A DNA stretch of 64,000 bases from NCBI RefSeq assembly GCF_004011695.2, contig NC_082422.1, forward strand, positions 558,001 to 622,000. The letters run 5' to 3'. This document shows positions 1 to 10,500 of the stretch, piece after piece. A program made the translations under genes and the position numbers. The DNA comes from Ascochyta rabiei (lineage: Eukaryota > Ascomycota > Dothideomycetes > Pleosporales > Didymellaceae). The notes under the pieces were generated by a model that made no database searches, was not told the origin of the DNA, and was given only the letters and a program-made list of their open reading frames with translations. The stretch's first letter is position 1. Every line of letters begins with the position of its first letter.

Positions 1-1211
1 GGCACTTCTCCCTTGACTTTGTGACAGACCTACCGAAGTCAATAGACGCTAAGGGGAACGAGTACGACGCTATACTGGTCCTTGTGGACCAGTTTAGTAA
101 GTACGTCCGGTACCTACCCTGTACTAAGACGATCACTGCCCAGCGCCTGGCCGAACTGTTGATGGAACAGAGCTTCTCGAAGCAAGGACCACCAGATACG
201 CTGCTGTCAGATCGAGGTTCAGTGTTCACCAGCCAATTTTGGTCTGATATTTGCTACCACCTGACGATTGACCACCGGCTCAGTACGGCGTTCCATCCCC
301 AGACGGACGGGCAAACGGAGCATCAGAATCAGGAGTTAGAGACGTACTTACGCATATACATGAACTACCAACAGGATAACTAGGTAGACCTCCTGCCATA
401 TGCCGAGTACGCCTACAACTCTAAAGCTCACTCCGCACATGGAGAATCTCCCATCAAGGTCGCCTTTGGCACTGACCCTAAGGGATTTGACGGGATGCCT
501 AATGAGCACTGGCTCCGAAAGCCCCCAGCTGTCTGGGACAAAGACGGAACCACGCCGGAGCTGCGTAGGCAGGTCGCCGGACGCTTAGAGCGCTGGCACG
601 ACATGTGGAGAACAGCAAAAGAGGCCTTAGAGTACACACAAAAGGGCAACGCCTGGTGGTACAATACGAAGAGGTCAGAACAACACTTCGCCGAGGGGGA
701 CTCAGTCCTCCTGCGGGCCAAGAACCTGATGACGAGCCGTCCTTTAAAGAAGTTTGACGCTCGCTACCTTGGACCATTTGTGGTACTCAGGAAGATAGGA
801 AAGCTGGCGTACAGGCTGAAGCTCCCCCCATTGATGGACAGAGTGCACCCGGTGTTCAATGTATCATTACTTGAGCGCTAGAGGGAACCCCTGGAGAACA
901 GCGGGTTTTAGCCAGGTCCTATCAGTATACCGGAAGACATTCTGCCTGGCGACAGGTATGAGGTCGAAGGTATACTGTCACACCGAGACACTGTAGCCCG
1001 AGGAAGGGAGTACAGAGTCAAGTGGCTGGGTTGGCCTAACGAAGAGGCAACCTGGGAACCACTTGACCATCTCGACCACTGCGATGAGATCCTTCAGGAT
1101 TATCACCAAAGCGTTTGCGCGGGTGATCCATCGGCGGGTGACCGGGCAGTGCCTGGGGAACCAACGCTACCAAAGCGTAAGAGAGGACGTCCTAAGAAGT
1201 CTGCCTCCTAA
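1..1211 (+). pseudogene. Ty3/gypsy pol C-terminus: integrase, GPY/F domain, chromodomain
   Basis: One reading frame runs from base 3 to the TAA at 1209-1211 with three internal TAG codons (381, 879, 909). It begins with the integrase catalytic core: the DF-V-TDLP stretch, the second catalytic Asp in SDRGSVF, and HPQTDGQTEHQNQELE with the catalytic Glu. Next comes the GPY/F-like C-terminal domain (ARYLGPFVVL, then DRVHPVFNVSLLER). After two stops there is a chromodomain (YEVEGILSHR, YRVKWLGWP, ATWEPLDHL), which in chromoviruses directs integration to marked chromatin. A basic KRKRGRPKK tail ends the protein. The TAGs fit C-to-T or G-to-A changes at Gln or Trp codons. Integrase inserts the cDNA copy into the host genome; this copy cannot make a full product unless the stops are read through. 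Confidence 0.9.
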
Positions 1212-1409
1212 AAAGGATATCCTTCCAACCCAGCCGAGAAGTGAGGATGGACGCTCCCAGAATAAGTGCAGCTGGTGGCCGAAGGAGGCCCGGCGTCTAT
1301 CCGATACATCACTGGCAAGAATGGCACGTTCAAGTTAGAAGAGAAGATCAATTGCAAGGTTCATCAAAAGTCACTATAGAAGTGGAGAGTCTTTACGACT
1401 ACTACCACA

Positions 1410-2340
1410 CTAGGCAGAAGGACCGCCACGACCCGCACTCGGGCTCATTTCGAAGGAGGGGCTACGGCGTCGACGGCCACCCGGAGTGAGCTTCGTGGGC
1501 GACGCAGATATCCTCTCGAAGGCGGCAGTGGGAGCCTGGGCGGACGACGGCAGGTCAGTACCATAGTAGTACCAGCGCTTCTCCGCCTCGTTCGCACGAC
1601 CCGTCTTCTGGAAGTGCTCTTCGAGCACGGCATCGATGACCACGTTGTTGGGCAGCTTCGCGCCGACCGTACCGACCGCAGCCTACTCATGTCAGCCTCA
1701 AGAAAAGAGGGGAGGAAAACAACACTCACAATATACCGCTGGAGGTTGTGCGACCGGGAAACCTGGCGCGCTTGGGCGTACTCGGTCTCGGAGAGACCAG
1801 ACTTGTTGACGCGGCGACGAACCACAGCATCATAGGCGACAAAGCCGTTGCGACAGCCCAGAGCGTAGTCGTAGGCGGTCTGCCAGAACGACTGAACGGC
1901 GTCATCGACGGAGTCCTCAGTCGCCTGGTCGCCTTGCCTGGCAGTCTCCTCGTTGGTCTTGCGGAGGGCCCGATCGATGAGGAAGTCGAGCATGTTGACG
2001 GCTCGGCGGAAGACAGGGTCGATCTACACACATCAGTCACGGACAGACACCGGGGCGACACAGGAAATACCTCGACACACTCGCCGACCTTCGCCTCCAC
2101 GCAGCCGGCGCACACACCAAAGTTGTCCTTGCGGAGCCCGTACCCACCAGGTCGACGGAAGACGTACATGAACGACTCAATGGTGCCCTTAGGATCGTAC
2201 TTGGAGTGAGTGGTCAGGCGCGTGACGCTGCCGCGGCACCAGTATCGCGAGAGCGAGGGCTGGGGCTGCATGTTGTCGGGCAGCTGATAGACGTGGTCGG
2301 GCAGAGCCTGGCGGGCGATGTGCGAGGGCGGGGGAGTCAT
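1410..2340 (-). CDS. Three-exon gene of unknown function, antisense inside the retrotransposon
   Basis: I chose the ATG at 2340-2338. Exons are 2340-2071, 2023-1730 and 1682-1410, separated by two 47-bp introns: GTATTT...TAG at 2070-2024 and GTGAGT...TAG at 1729-1683, each with a CTGA-type branch site. Exon lengths of 270, 294 and 273 bases keep phase 0 throughout and give about 278 residues with no internal stop. The N-terminal exon has C35, H45, C77, C80 and C88 (RPGGYGLRKDNFGVCAGC), which could bind zinc. The middle exon looks helical and charged. The C-terminus is basic (GGRRRRSPS). I do not recognise the family. It lies between pol and the 3' LTR on the opposite strand, so it may be a captured host gene or an accessory gene of the element. 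Clean splice phasing makes a real gene likely; the function is unknown. Confidence 0.7.
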
Positions 2341-2432
2341 GTTGGGGGCAAGAGTTGAAATGGGCAAGAGTTGGATGGCAGATGAGGATGGTGGTGTAGT
2401 GATGAGGCACTGTGGGTGGGGGAAATACAGTC

Positions 2433-2442
2433 CTTATATACA
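2433..2442 (-). promoter_or_regulatory. TATA-like box of the antisense gene
   Basis: Read on the minus strand there is TGTATATAAGG about 95 bases upstream of the chosen ATG at 2340, a plausible distance for a fungal TATA box. This suggests the antisense gene has its own promoter rather than using the LTR. Confidence 0.4.
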
Positions 2443-2809
2443 CCAGGTGCCCGCCGGCCCAGCAGGCACCCGGCAACGACCCGACCTCTGACCGCTCTCT
2501 CACCTGGGCGCAATTCACGCGCAAACAAACAAAAGTTTGCCTGCACCTAGGCAACACTTCCACCGACAATTGGATATTGTCCAATAATCTCACCCGAGAT
2601 TCACGTTGCAAACACAAACACGCTGGAGCCGGACCACGCTGCGCGAGAGTTCAGGCAAGGCGTCAGGCATGGCAAGGCTGACAGCTCACTGTCACAGGCC
2701 GGCATGCGGAGGAGATCCCCCGTGAATGAGCGAATCCCGCAGACCAGTTCGCGCAGGAACAGGCTGCAGGAGCCGCTGGCGATCCTCTCGCGGACGTCAC
2801 CGGTTGGGG

Positions 2810-2838
2810 ACTCACTCACTCACTCACTCACCACTCAG
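2810..2838. repeat. CTCA microsatellite
   Basis: Short run of CACT/CTCA units in the noncoding sequence between the antisense gene and the LTR. Confidence 0.6.
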
Positions 2839-2998
2839 GCCCCAGGGATTTCGATCCCTGGCACAAGGCACCCGACCACCTAGGGGGTCGCGGAGAGTAT
2901 AAACAAAAACGTCCACACGCAGGGCAGACCCCGGCCCAGTGCCGGTCGCCACTCGCGAGACGCAGGGAGCGGATAGCCCCTACACGTCTGACGAACGA

Positions 2999-3190
2999 CA
3001 GTCACGCTCCCCACGGGTTTCAGAGCCAAGGGACGCTTCGGCGTTGACCTTTGTGACGTCCAACAGTCACGCTCCCCACGGGTTTCAGAGCCAAGGAACG
3101 CTTCGGCGTTGACCTTCGTGACGTCTAACAGTCACGCTCCCCACGGGTTGAGCCAAAGGCCGCTTCGGCGATTGACCTTTGTGACGTCGG
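2999..3190. repeat. Three tandem 65-bp units
   Basis: The unit starting CAGTCACGCTCCCCACGGG recurs at 2999, 3064 and 3129, and each copy ends near GACGTC. The third copy has small deletions. It lies in the 3' noncoding part of the Ty3/gypsy element and overlaps no gene. Confidence 0.85.
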
Positions 3191-3269
3191 GTTCGAGCCA
3201 CTGCTTACCCATCAAGCCATGGAGCTGACAATTGCGGACTTGACCTAGGTTGAGACTCCGGCAAACAAG

Positions 3270-3475
3270 GAAGCGTCGCGACGACGGCGTAGCTGGCGTC
3301 TATAGGATTGCTCTTAACAGCTACCCGGCCTCACTTGATGCAGGAAAACCCGGTCGCCCGGCAACACAGCGGTGCCGCCCCGGTAGGGCACCGAGGAAGC
3401 GTCGTGACGACGGTGTAGCTGGCATCTGTGGGATTGCTCTTGAAACAGCTACCCGGCCTCACTTGATGCTGGATA
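3270..3475. repeat. Tandem duplication with 126-bp period
   Basis: AAGCGTCG(C/T)GACGACGG and the following ~78 bases, through CAGCTACCCGGCCTCACTTGATGC, occur at 3271 and again at 3397. The differences are mostly transitions. The pair sits just before the polypurine tract. Confidence 0.8.
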
Positions 3476-3590
3476 GTCACCCCAGGCCACACTACATTTC
3501 TCCTGCCTAAGTTTTTCCCTCTACAGGAGGTTTTTCTGGAGCTTAATAATGGCGCTGGGGATTCCCCAAAACGGTTCGGGACGAACCTTC

Positions 3591-3603
3591 AGAAGGGGGG
3601 GGG
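3591..3603 (+). other. Polypurine tract
   Basis: GAAGGGGGGGGG lies a few bases before the TGTCACGG start of the LTR. This is the expected plus-strand primer site for reverse transcription of a Ty3/gypsy element. Confidence 0.7.
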
Positions 3604-3607
3604 CTAT

Positions 3608-3800
3608 TGTCACGGGTGTTCTCCCTACAACAGGGGATACCTCGGACAGACCCCGGGCCAAGCCCGGAGACCTACCGACCAGTATATAATATCCACACAC
3701 CTGAAGACTCATCCATCAAGGACTCGTCTTATCTCTCAATATTACCTATTATTTCATCCCATATCGCTCTGCTCTATTGCCTGCCTACAGTGCCCTTACA
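3608..3800 (+). repeat. 3' LTR (about 193 bp)
   Basis: The segment starts TGTCACGGGTG directly after the polypurine tract and ends CCCTTACA, giving TG...CA ends. It contains TATATAAT at 3683-3690, a likely LTR promoter. Sequence composition changes sharply to AT-rich DNA right after base 3800. The matching 5' LTR lies outside the window, so the ends are inferred from the motifs. Confidence 0.75.
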
Positions 3801-4225
3801 ATTTTAATAAGCTATAGTTAAGCAAGCATATAATAATGCTAGAGATAGGTTAGCAGTAGATATTAAAGACTTGTTAAGGTTAAGCCCTTTGCTAATAGAG
3901 AGCAAATAAATAATACCTTTTACTAGTTAACCTTACAGTTAGCTGTATGCTATTATTAAACTGCGATTATAAGAGAGAGTATTAGAAACTATTCTACTAT
4001 TAAATTAGCAAAAGAGGAAGTATTTAATAACTAGCTTAGATAATAGAATAGCGGACCTACTTAAACTATCTAAAAACAAGATTCTAACTGTAATTCTTTG
4101 TTAAGAAGTATAAGGGATTACTATTATAGACTTAGTCTTATAGGGTTATATCTAAGCAATGTTCTAGAAGCTTATAAAGGAGTTAGACTCTAACCTAATA
4201 GTTAGCAGGAGCGTTAACATAGCAA

Positions 4226-4302
4226 TCCTAGGGGCTAGAGGTTCTAGCTAATTAGGGGTTAACAGGTCTTACTAGTTAACTGCTAATTAGCCAGAAATTA
4301 TA
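4226..4302. repeat. Hairpin motif, copy 1
   Basis: GCTAATTAGGGGTTAAC and GTTAACTGCTAATTAGC form an imperfect stem around a loop containing AGGTCTTACTA. A closely similar sequence occurs at about 8680-8725. It could be an LTR stem, a target-site hotspot or a small inverted-repeat element. Confidence 0.45.
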
Positions 4303-5689
4303 AGAGTCGGCACTAGCGCTAAGTTTAGCAAACATTACCCTGCAATTAAGAACAGCAGGGCTTAATGCTTTAACGTTAGATTAGAGAGGAATGCTTGTAG
4401 GAGCTACTAAGTAGAAGCATATAGCAATACATAGGACAATAAAGATCCTCTAAATAAGCTAGCTAAAACTATAGAAACTACTAGGTTAGAGACGCTAGTG
4501 CACTAAGATTTACTAATATGCTAGGGTTGCATTAGGTTATATGCAGTTAGCTGCTTAATTAACACTAGAGCTTAGATAAATTTAATAAGGTTTAGTGCTT
4601 CTTAAGCGCTAGGAATAGTGTACAAAGAAATAACATACCTAATAGGGAAAGAGTAGGGCGTTATTACAGCTAATAGTAGTATAGATCTATTTGTTAGAAC
4701 GTTGTAGAATGTCCCAGTCTAGATTAGAGAAGTTACAACCTTAACGCACTTTAGACTTATAAGGAACCTAACAAGATTAGTTATCCTTAGAACGCTATAG
4801 TGCTTGTTAGTAAGACTAGCTATACAGTATAACGTCTTTAGAAGAACTACATGCTATATTATATCTAATAATAGTAGAAGGAATGCTACCTTTATTGCAT
4901 CAGACCTATCTCCTTACTACTCCACCCTAGTAGAGCATAACTAGAATAAGGGAAAAGTTAGGGGAACTCCTTAATTAGGCTAGGATGTTCTGATACTAGT
5001 AAAGACCTAACAACACTAAAGTTCTGTTACTTAGCAGAAGTGAACTACTACTTCCTACGTACAGCTATAGATTTAGGAATCTTAAAAGGCCTAAGTGGTT
5101 TTATCTTTACATAGAACAATGCTAGCAGTCTCTAGTAGATCTCTAAGGGAGGGGACCTTAGGCAAGTACATGCAGATAAGGACTTCCTTATCTTACTATC
5201 CTAAATAAACTTATAATTATTAAGGATAAGAGGTTAGTATAATATAGTTAAAAACTAAGAAGCTAACACACTCTACAAACAAGTAGGGGTAAAGGTTTAA
5301 CCTATTAATAATCTACAACCTAATAAACCTATAGAACTTAGTTAGAAAGACTAGAAAAGAGTTATATATAAACAACAGCAGCTAATACTTAGTTTAAGGC
5401 TACATAATATTAGGCCTTTTAATTACTTATTTAAAAGGCAATATGCCCCTTTCCTAAGAGGAAAAAGGCTTACTCCCTAGAGAATAAAAGATTAGAAGTT
5501 TAGTAATACTCTATTCCTAGCAGAGATAGCACTCTTTAAGGAAATAATCCTAAACAGAGAAGCAGCTATAGCTTTTACTTTTTCTAAATCTAGGCAGATT
5601 TAGAAGGAGGTTTTTCTTCTATACTAAATTAGGACAATTCTACACAAAGCTTAGCAGGTTAAGACCTTCCCTGTTGTAAGAAGTCTAGA

Positions 5690-8240
5690 AGGAGAACTTG
5701 TTAAGATGTTAAACAAAAGGTTAGAGTAAGGAACACTTAAGTAATGCCACAGTTAATATAGAAACCTATAGCATTTAGTGTCTAAGAAAGATAGTAGATT
5801 TTAGTTTATTAATAACGCTTAATACATAAACAGGGTCTCTGTTTAAGATGCAAGAACCCTACTAACTACAGACAAGTTCTCTAAGAGGTTTGCTAGCTGT
5901 AAGATTATGTTACTTATAGACTTCTTCTCTAGTTATAACTAGATAACACTGTACAAAGATAGTAGAGACATAACAGCAGTTATAATACTAATTAGCCTTT
6001 TACAATTGTATACCCTAGTTTAAGGGGCTACTAACTTAGTAGCTGTCTTCTAAAGAATTATAATAAAGATTCTTAAGGATTACTAGCTAGATACACTTCC
6101 TTTTCTTAATAACGTTACTAGCAGTAGTCTAAAGACAGATTACAATAGCAAGAAGGCTTTACCTAGTGTTAGGTAATATATGCTTAAGCACATCTAGTAA
6201 CTAGACAGGGTCCTTATAGACATAGAAAGAGCTAGCAGCACAGTGTTAGGACTTAAATGCTACTAGGGACACAATTAATTAGGAGTAGTTAGCTATAAAG
6301 TTTTAGTAGAAGGACAATATCTAGCATAAAAGAAAGTTAACAAAATTGTAAATTAGCTAGAGTGTTAGAACCTAAAGGAGGTCTAGATGTTTGTAGGAAC
6401 TGTAGTGTACTACCATATCTAGATACCTTTGTTTGCCTTAAAGGCAAAGCTACTATTCTAGTTATTAAAGAATAACGTAGTATGGCAATAGGGCAACGCA
6501 GAACAGAGCTTAATGTTACTCCTAAAAGAGCATATTATTAACACACCTGCGCTTATAACAATATCTTACAAAAATCCTAGTTTAGTTTTTCTCTTAGTTA
6601 ATGCAAGCAATAAAGGTGCAGAAGCATGCCTTAAACAGATAGGCCTAGACAGAAAACAACATCTATGCAGGTTTAAAAGCACTGTCTAGTCTAAGGTAGA
6701 AAGTAGGTAGCACTTAACAAAGCTTAAATGCAAGGCAGTTATTTAGGCACTTAAGAAGTTTAGGATATAGCTATATAGTATACACTTTATTATTAAGACT
6801 AACACCTAAATATTAATTGCCTAGCTAAATAGGTTGTTGTTAGACCTTCTAGGCTTAGTTATAAACAGGTAGCTTACTGTAATTCTACTCTAGGACTTTA
6901 AAATACGCTATGTACTAGGAAAGAAGAACGTAGTTACAGACGCACTATTAAGATACCTAAAGCTAGAGGGGTAGGAGAACCTAGATAAACCTAAATCTAA
7001 TATTAAAGAGTTTGTTAAAAACCTAATAGCAAACGTAGTGTTAGGTAACTAGGTTAACACAACAACTACCTAGATTCTAAGACAGGAATACTCCTAGGAA
7101 TTAGAGGACATTGCTGTTTTTCTACACTCTCTAAAGACCCTAGTTAGGTTAAGTAGGAAAGAGTGCAGGGCTTAGAAGAAGAGAGCTATAAACTTCTTTA
7201 AGAGGGACAGCTACTTATTCTAAAAAACATTAAGGAATATTACTATTAGGTGTGTAGTTAATAATGTAGATATCTAAACTGCAGTTATATAGGACATCTA
7301 CTAAACTATTAGTTATAGGGGTATAAACGCAGTGTTCTCTATAGTCTCTTAATAATACTACTAGCTTAACATGTACAGGAGTGTTAAGAGAAAAATCTCT
7401 ACGTGTAAGGAGTGCTAACTTAGAGTAACTAAGATTATAAAGGATATACTAACTAGTACCTACTCCTATACGCTGTAGGAGTTAGTTACTATTAATATTA
7501 TATATATGCTAATAAGCAGAGGCTTCTAGTACCTAGTTGCAGCTAGAGAATACTTAAGTAGGTGGATAGAGGCAAGGGCGCTTTATAATAACAAGTTGTT
7601 AACAGTAGTAAAGTTCCTATACAAAGACATTGTCTGTAGGTAGAGTACTATAAGAAGACTTATAGTTAACAGCAGACTAGACTTTACTAAAGTAGTTAAG
7701 AGGCTTACTTTAATCTATAGGATTAAGAGGGTACAGGCATCTACACACAACCACTAAGTAATAGGAAAAGTAGAGGGTAGATATAAACCTATTATTAACG
7801 CACTTATAAAACTTAAGGGGTTATAGGTAGATAACCTCCTAATAGTGCTCTTAGCTAACAGGATCTCTATACAATCTATAGGATACTTAGCATATTAACT
7901 TATTACTAGCTAGAACCTAGTTCTTCTAATTAAACTGTTACTACTAACATAGCAAACACTACTATTCTAGAAGGTTAAGAACAGAGCTTAACTACTCGCA
8001 ATTAGAGTTATATAGTTAGATCTCTAGGATTAGTTCCTAAAAGATGTAGTTAGCATAACTAATTAACTAAGAGCGTTAAAAAAGGAATATTAGGACAATA
8101 ACAACAAAGTTTGGTATAAGCAGATTAACCCTAGAGACCTAGTTCTACTGTAGGACTTAGTGGGACAAATTAACATATCTAGAGATAAGAAGTTATGAAA
8201 GAAGTAGCTTAGGCTATACTAAGTGTTACTTAACAGAACA
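5690..8240 (+). pseudogene. Decayed reverse transcriptase - RNase H - integrase
   Basis: Translation ignoring stops gives RT features: GELVKML, an F/IN-A-YINRVS block, CKIMLLIDFFSSYN, and DTLPFLNNV, where the family has FLDDV. RNase H follows with AQLNR and GKKNVVTDALLRYL, then integrase with ISRGF-YLVAAREYLSRWIEA and a C-terminal NPRDLVLL-DLVGQ. Dozens of TAA/TAG codons sit where Gln or Trp is expected. The RT active-site Asp pair is replaced by Asn-Asn (codons at 6108-6113, AAT AAC), which G-to-A change explains. The copy is dead. It matches the fungal Ty3/gypsy type with a pol-like ORF, but the family name cannot be fixed by eye. Confidence 0.75.
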
Positions 8241-8677
8241 CAGCTAGACAGGGGCACCTATTTGCTTAAAGACCTTAATAGAACTAGCATGCTATATACA
8301 GTACTAGGGTAGAGAATAAAGAAGTTCTATAAGCGTTTACTAGAGGATATTTAGTTAGAAGAGAAGGGACTTATAAAGGTATAGAGAGAAGATAGCTAGA
8401 ATAAAAACTATAAGGACATATTTCCACAGAGCAGATAAAGCAAGGCTGCTAAGAATTTAAGTACCCCTATTCTAGCAGTTAAGGGAAGAGCACCTGCTGG
8501 TTATAATTTACTAAGCATTAAAATCTACCCTTAACCTCTTATATAGTACAAAAGACTATAATACAAAATATATAATAACTTATCTAATTTAGACTCTAAT
8601 AATAAGGAATAGTAGTGCAGTCTATAGGATGGACTGCTAAAGATAAGGGGGTAACGTCCTAACTGCTAAAGCTACAA

Positions 8678-8726
8678 ACTGATTAGCAGTTGCTAGGTCT
8701 TACTAGTTAACTCCTAATTAGCTGAA
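8678..8726. repeat. Hairpin motif, copy 2
   Basis: Shares AGGTCTTACTAGTTAACT and CTAATTAGC with the copy at 4226-4302, again with a partly complementary left arm. The two copies flank most of the degraded retrotransposon, about 4.4 kb apart. Confidence 0.45.
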
Positions 8727-8959
8727 ACTTAACGCTAGTAAAAATAACTTAGCCTAGGCACTTACTAAGTACAGAGAAAGGTACAAGCTAACAGCTTATA
8801 ACTAAAACAACTGTTTATAAACAATTAATAATTATAGCAAGTAAAAGTAAGTAAGTAAAACTATAAACAGTAAGTAAAAAACATAAATAGTAAGTAAAAG
8901 TGCAGAAGAAAAGCAGGCCTATAGCTGCCTAGAACACTCTTAAAGCAGAGCCACCCTGT

Positions 8960-9645
8960 TACTTCTAACTCTCCCCCTTACAATATTAGCTTATAACTTC
9001 TTTATATCTACTTAACTACACACAAAGTTTATAATATTGTAGTAAAGGGCAATTGCACAGAAAGAGCTAGAACCAGGAGAGGGGGTAGTGCGGTAGTTAT
9101 TAGTCTTAAAGGCTATTAAGAGTAAGGACATTACTAAGGTTGCTAATATCCTAATGCTATACATAGAGGGATCTATAGTTAGCTAGTTTATAATAGAGAT
9201 TACATAAGGAGAGCTACAGGCGCAGAGGGAAAGGCTTAACTTCTAGATAAGTGCAGTAGTTACTAAGTTTAACAAATTAGCAGCTATAATACACTTAATA
9301 TTAGATATTATCTAGTAAATTCTAAACCTAGTTGCACAATATAGAGGCATAAGCAACTTTAATAGTTAATACCTAGCAATCTAATTAGCAACAGACTACA
9401 ACTAAAGGAAGATAACAGAAATAGCACAAGCTATAAAGTACATCTACAAAAATAAGAACAGTAAAAATATTCTAGTAAACGTAGTAACACTATACTGCCT
9501 ACAGTGTGCTATAGAGTATGTAATACTTAACTTAATTATATACTGTGTCTGCTAAGTAGACGCTAATAACCTTGCTAAGTTTATTAACTTAGTAATAAAG
9601 CAGACGGCAAGCCTACATTAGGAAATAGATGCATCTAGTTTAGGT
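8960..9645 (+). pseudogene. Degraded coding remnant of unknown type
   Basis: One frame shows protein-like runs such as SKDITKVANILMLYIEGS and VNVVTLYCLQCAIEYVILN broken by TAG/TAA codons. I do not recognise a domain. It starts just after a CCCTTACA sequence like the end of the first LTR, and stops abruptly near 9645, where a C-rich, pyrimidine-rich sequence begins. It could be a gag remnant or an unrelated gene. Confidence 0.35.
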
Positions 9646-10500
9646 AATCTGAGCCTCGCGTACAGCTTTCGCGCTACGCCTAAACAAAGAATTGGCCTCA
9701 GCATCTGCTATAAAGACGCCTTCTCTACTGTTACCTTTCCTCTCTCTCTTCCTCCTATTACTCTCTACTCTTATTTCTTCTATCCGCCACCCCTCGTCTG
9801 CGCTTAGTTGCCGCCCCCTGCCTACATAACCCAGCTATACCTTATAAGGCATTTCCTTAAACCTAGCTACCTGCTTAGAAAAGTTAGACTGCCTTACTAT
9901 AGTGCCTAATTGTCTTTCCTTTAGTTATAATATAGGTTAACTACTCTAGCCCTTACATAGGCAATATCCTCTAGAATTTACACATTTTTAGACTTTTACT
10001 TGCAACGTAACGTAACAGTAACAACTTTACAAATAGGACGCCTTATACGTTCCTTCTGTATAGGCTTAGTCCCTATTTCTACACTAGTCTTACCTAGAAC
10101 ACATCTACAGTTAAAGGAGGGATGCTTGCATGCTGCATAGTCTAGCCCTTTACAGTGCTAACTAATTAGCCTGTTTCTCCTTTGCTTTTCTCTAGCATGT
10201 GCGCTTCTGCAAAGCACTGTCTTATGTATAACTTAGTTAAGACAACCTTACTCCTTTAGCTGAACACACCCTCTAATCCGCTCTGTTAGCAGGCGCTACT
10301 TCTGAACTGTCTCTCTCTTGGACGCGGTTAGTCACTTGCGTAAGGCGCTAGTTTTGCGCTTAGGGTCTTACAATACTTTGCTACGTATAGGATACCTACA
10401 GTGCCTATAATATTGCAGTATTGTAGTGCAACAAGTAAGTGTTAGAGGTTAAGAGACAGGTAGCTGGCAGTTCAGCATTACTGTTGGCGTAGCAAGTAAG
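9646..10500. other. No recognisable gene; abrupt sequence boundary at its left edge
   Basis: GTTTAGG...CCTAAAC with an inner CGCG...CGCG forms a possible hairpin at about 9640-9685. Then a pyrimidine-rich stretch (CCTTTCCTCTCTCTCTTCC) and AT-rich DNA follow. No coherent reading frame was found on either strand. Confidence 0.4.

Larger units (their letters stand above)
1..3800 (+). mobile_element. 3' part of a Ty3/gypsy (chromovirus-type) LTR retrotransposon
   Basis: The window opens inside pol of an LTR retrotransposon. Visible in order on the plus strand are the integrase core and C-terminal domain, a chromodomain, about 2.4 kb of extra sequence, a polypurine tract and a 3' LTR. The 5' LTR, gag, protease and RT lie to the left of the window. 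Base composition is normal and only three stops interrupt pol, so this copy is much younger or less mutated than the AT-rich elements to its right. The stretch between pol and the LTR holds an antisense gene and tandem repeats, which is unusual for this group. Confidence 0.85.
3801..8650 (+). mobile_element. RIP-degraded Ty3/gypsy retrotransposon
   Basis: An AT-rich block full of TAG, CTA, TTA and TAA. On the plus strand, recognisable protease/gag-like sequence (about 4650-4900), reverse transcriptase (about 5690-6500), RNase H (about 6530-6970) and integrase (about 7430-8230) follow one another with stops at former Gln/Trp codons. A purine-rich run ending in GGGGG at 8646-8651 followed by TAACGTCC may be the polypurine tract and start of a 3' LTR ending at CCCTTACA near 8990. 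The left end merges with the LTR of the first element, so true borders are uncertain. Confidence 0.75.

Noticed and set aside
2189..2681. Several overlapping frames on both strands upstream of the antisense gene
   Set aside because: They overlap each other, cover the TATA-like region and have no splice or domain support.
2845..2870. tRNA T-arm-like CCAGGGATTTCGATCCCTGG
   Set aside because: Stem and loop sizes do not fit a T-arm and there is no acceptor stem or anticodon arm around it.
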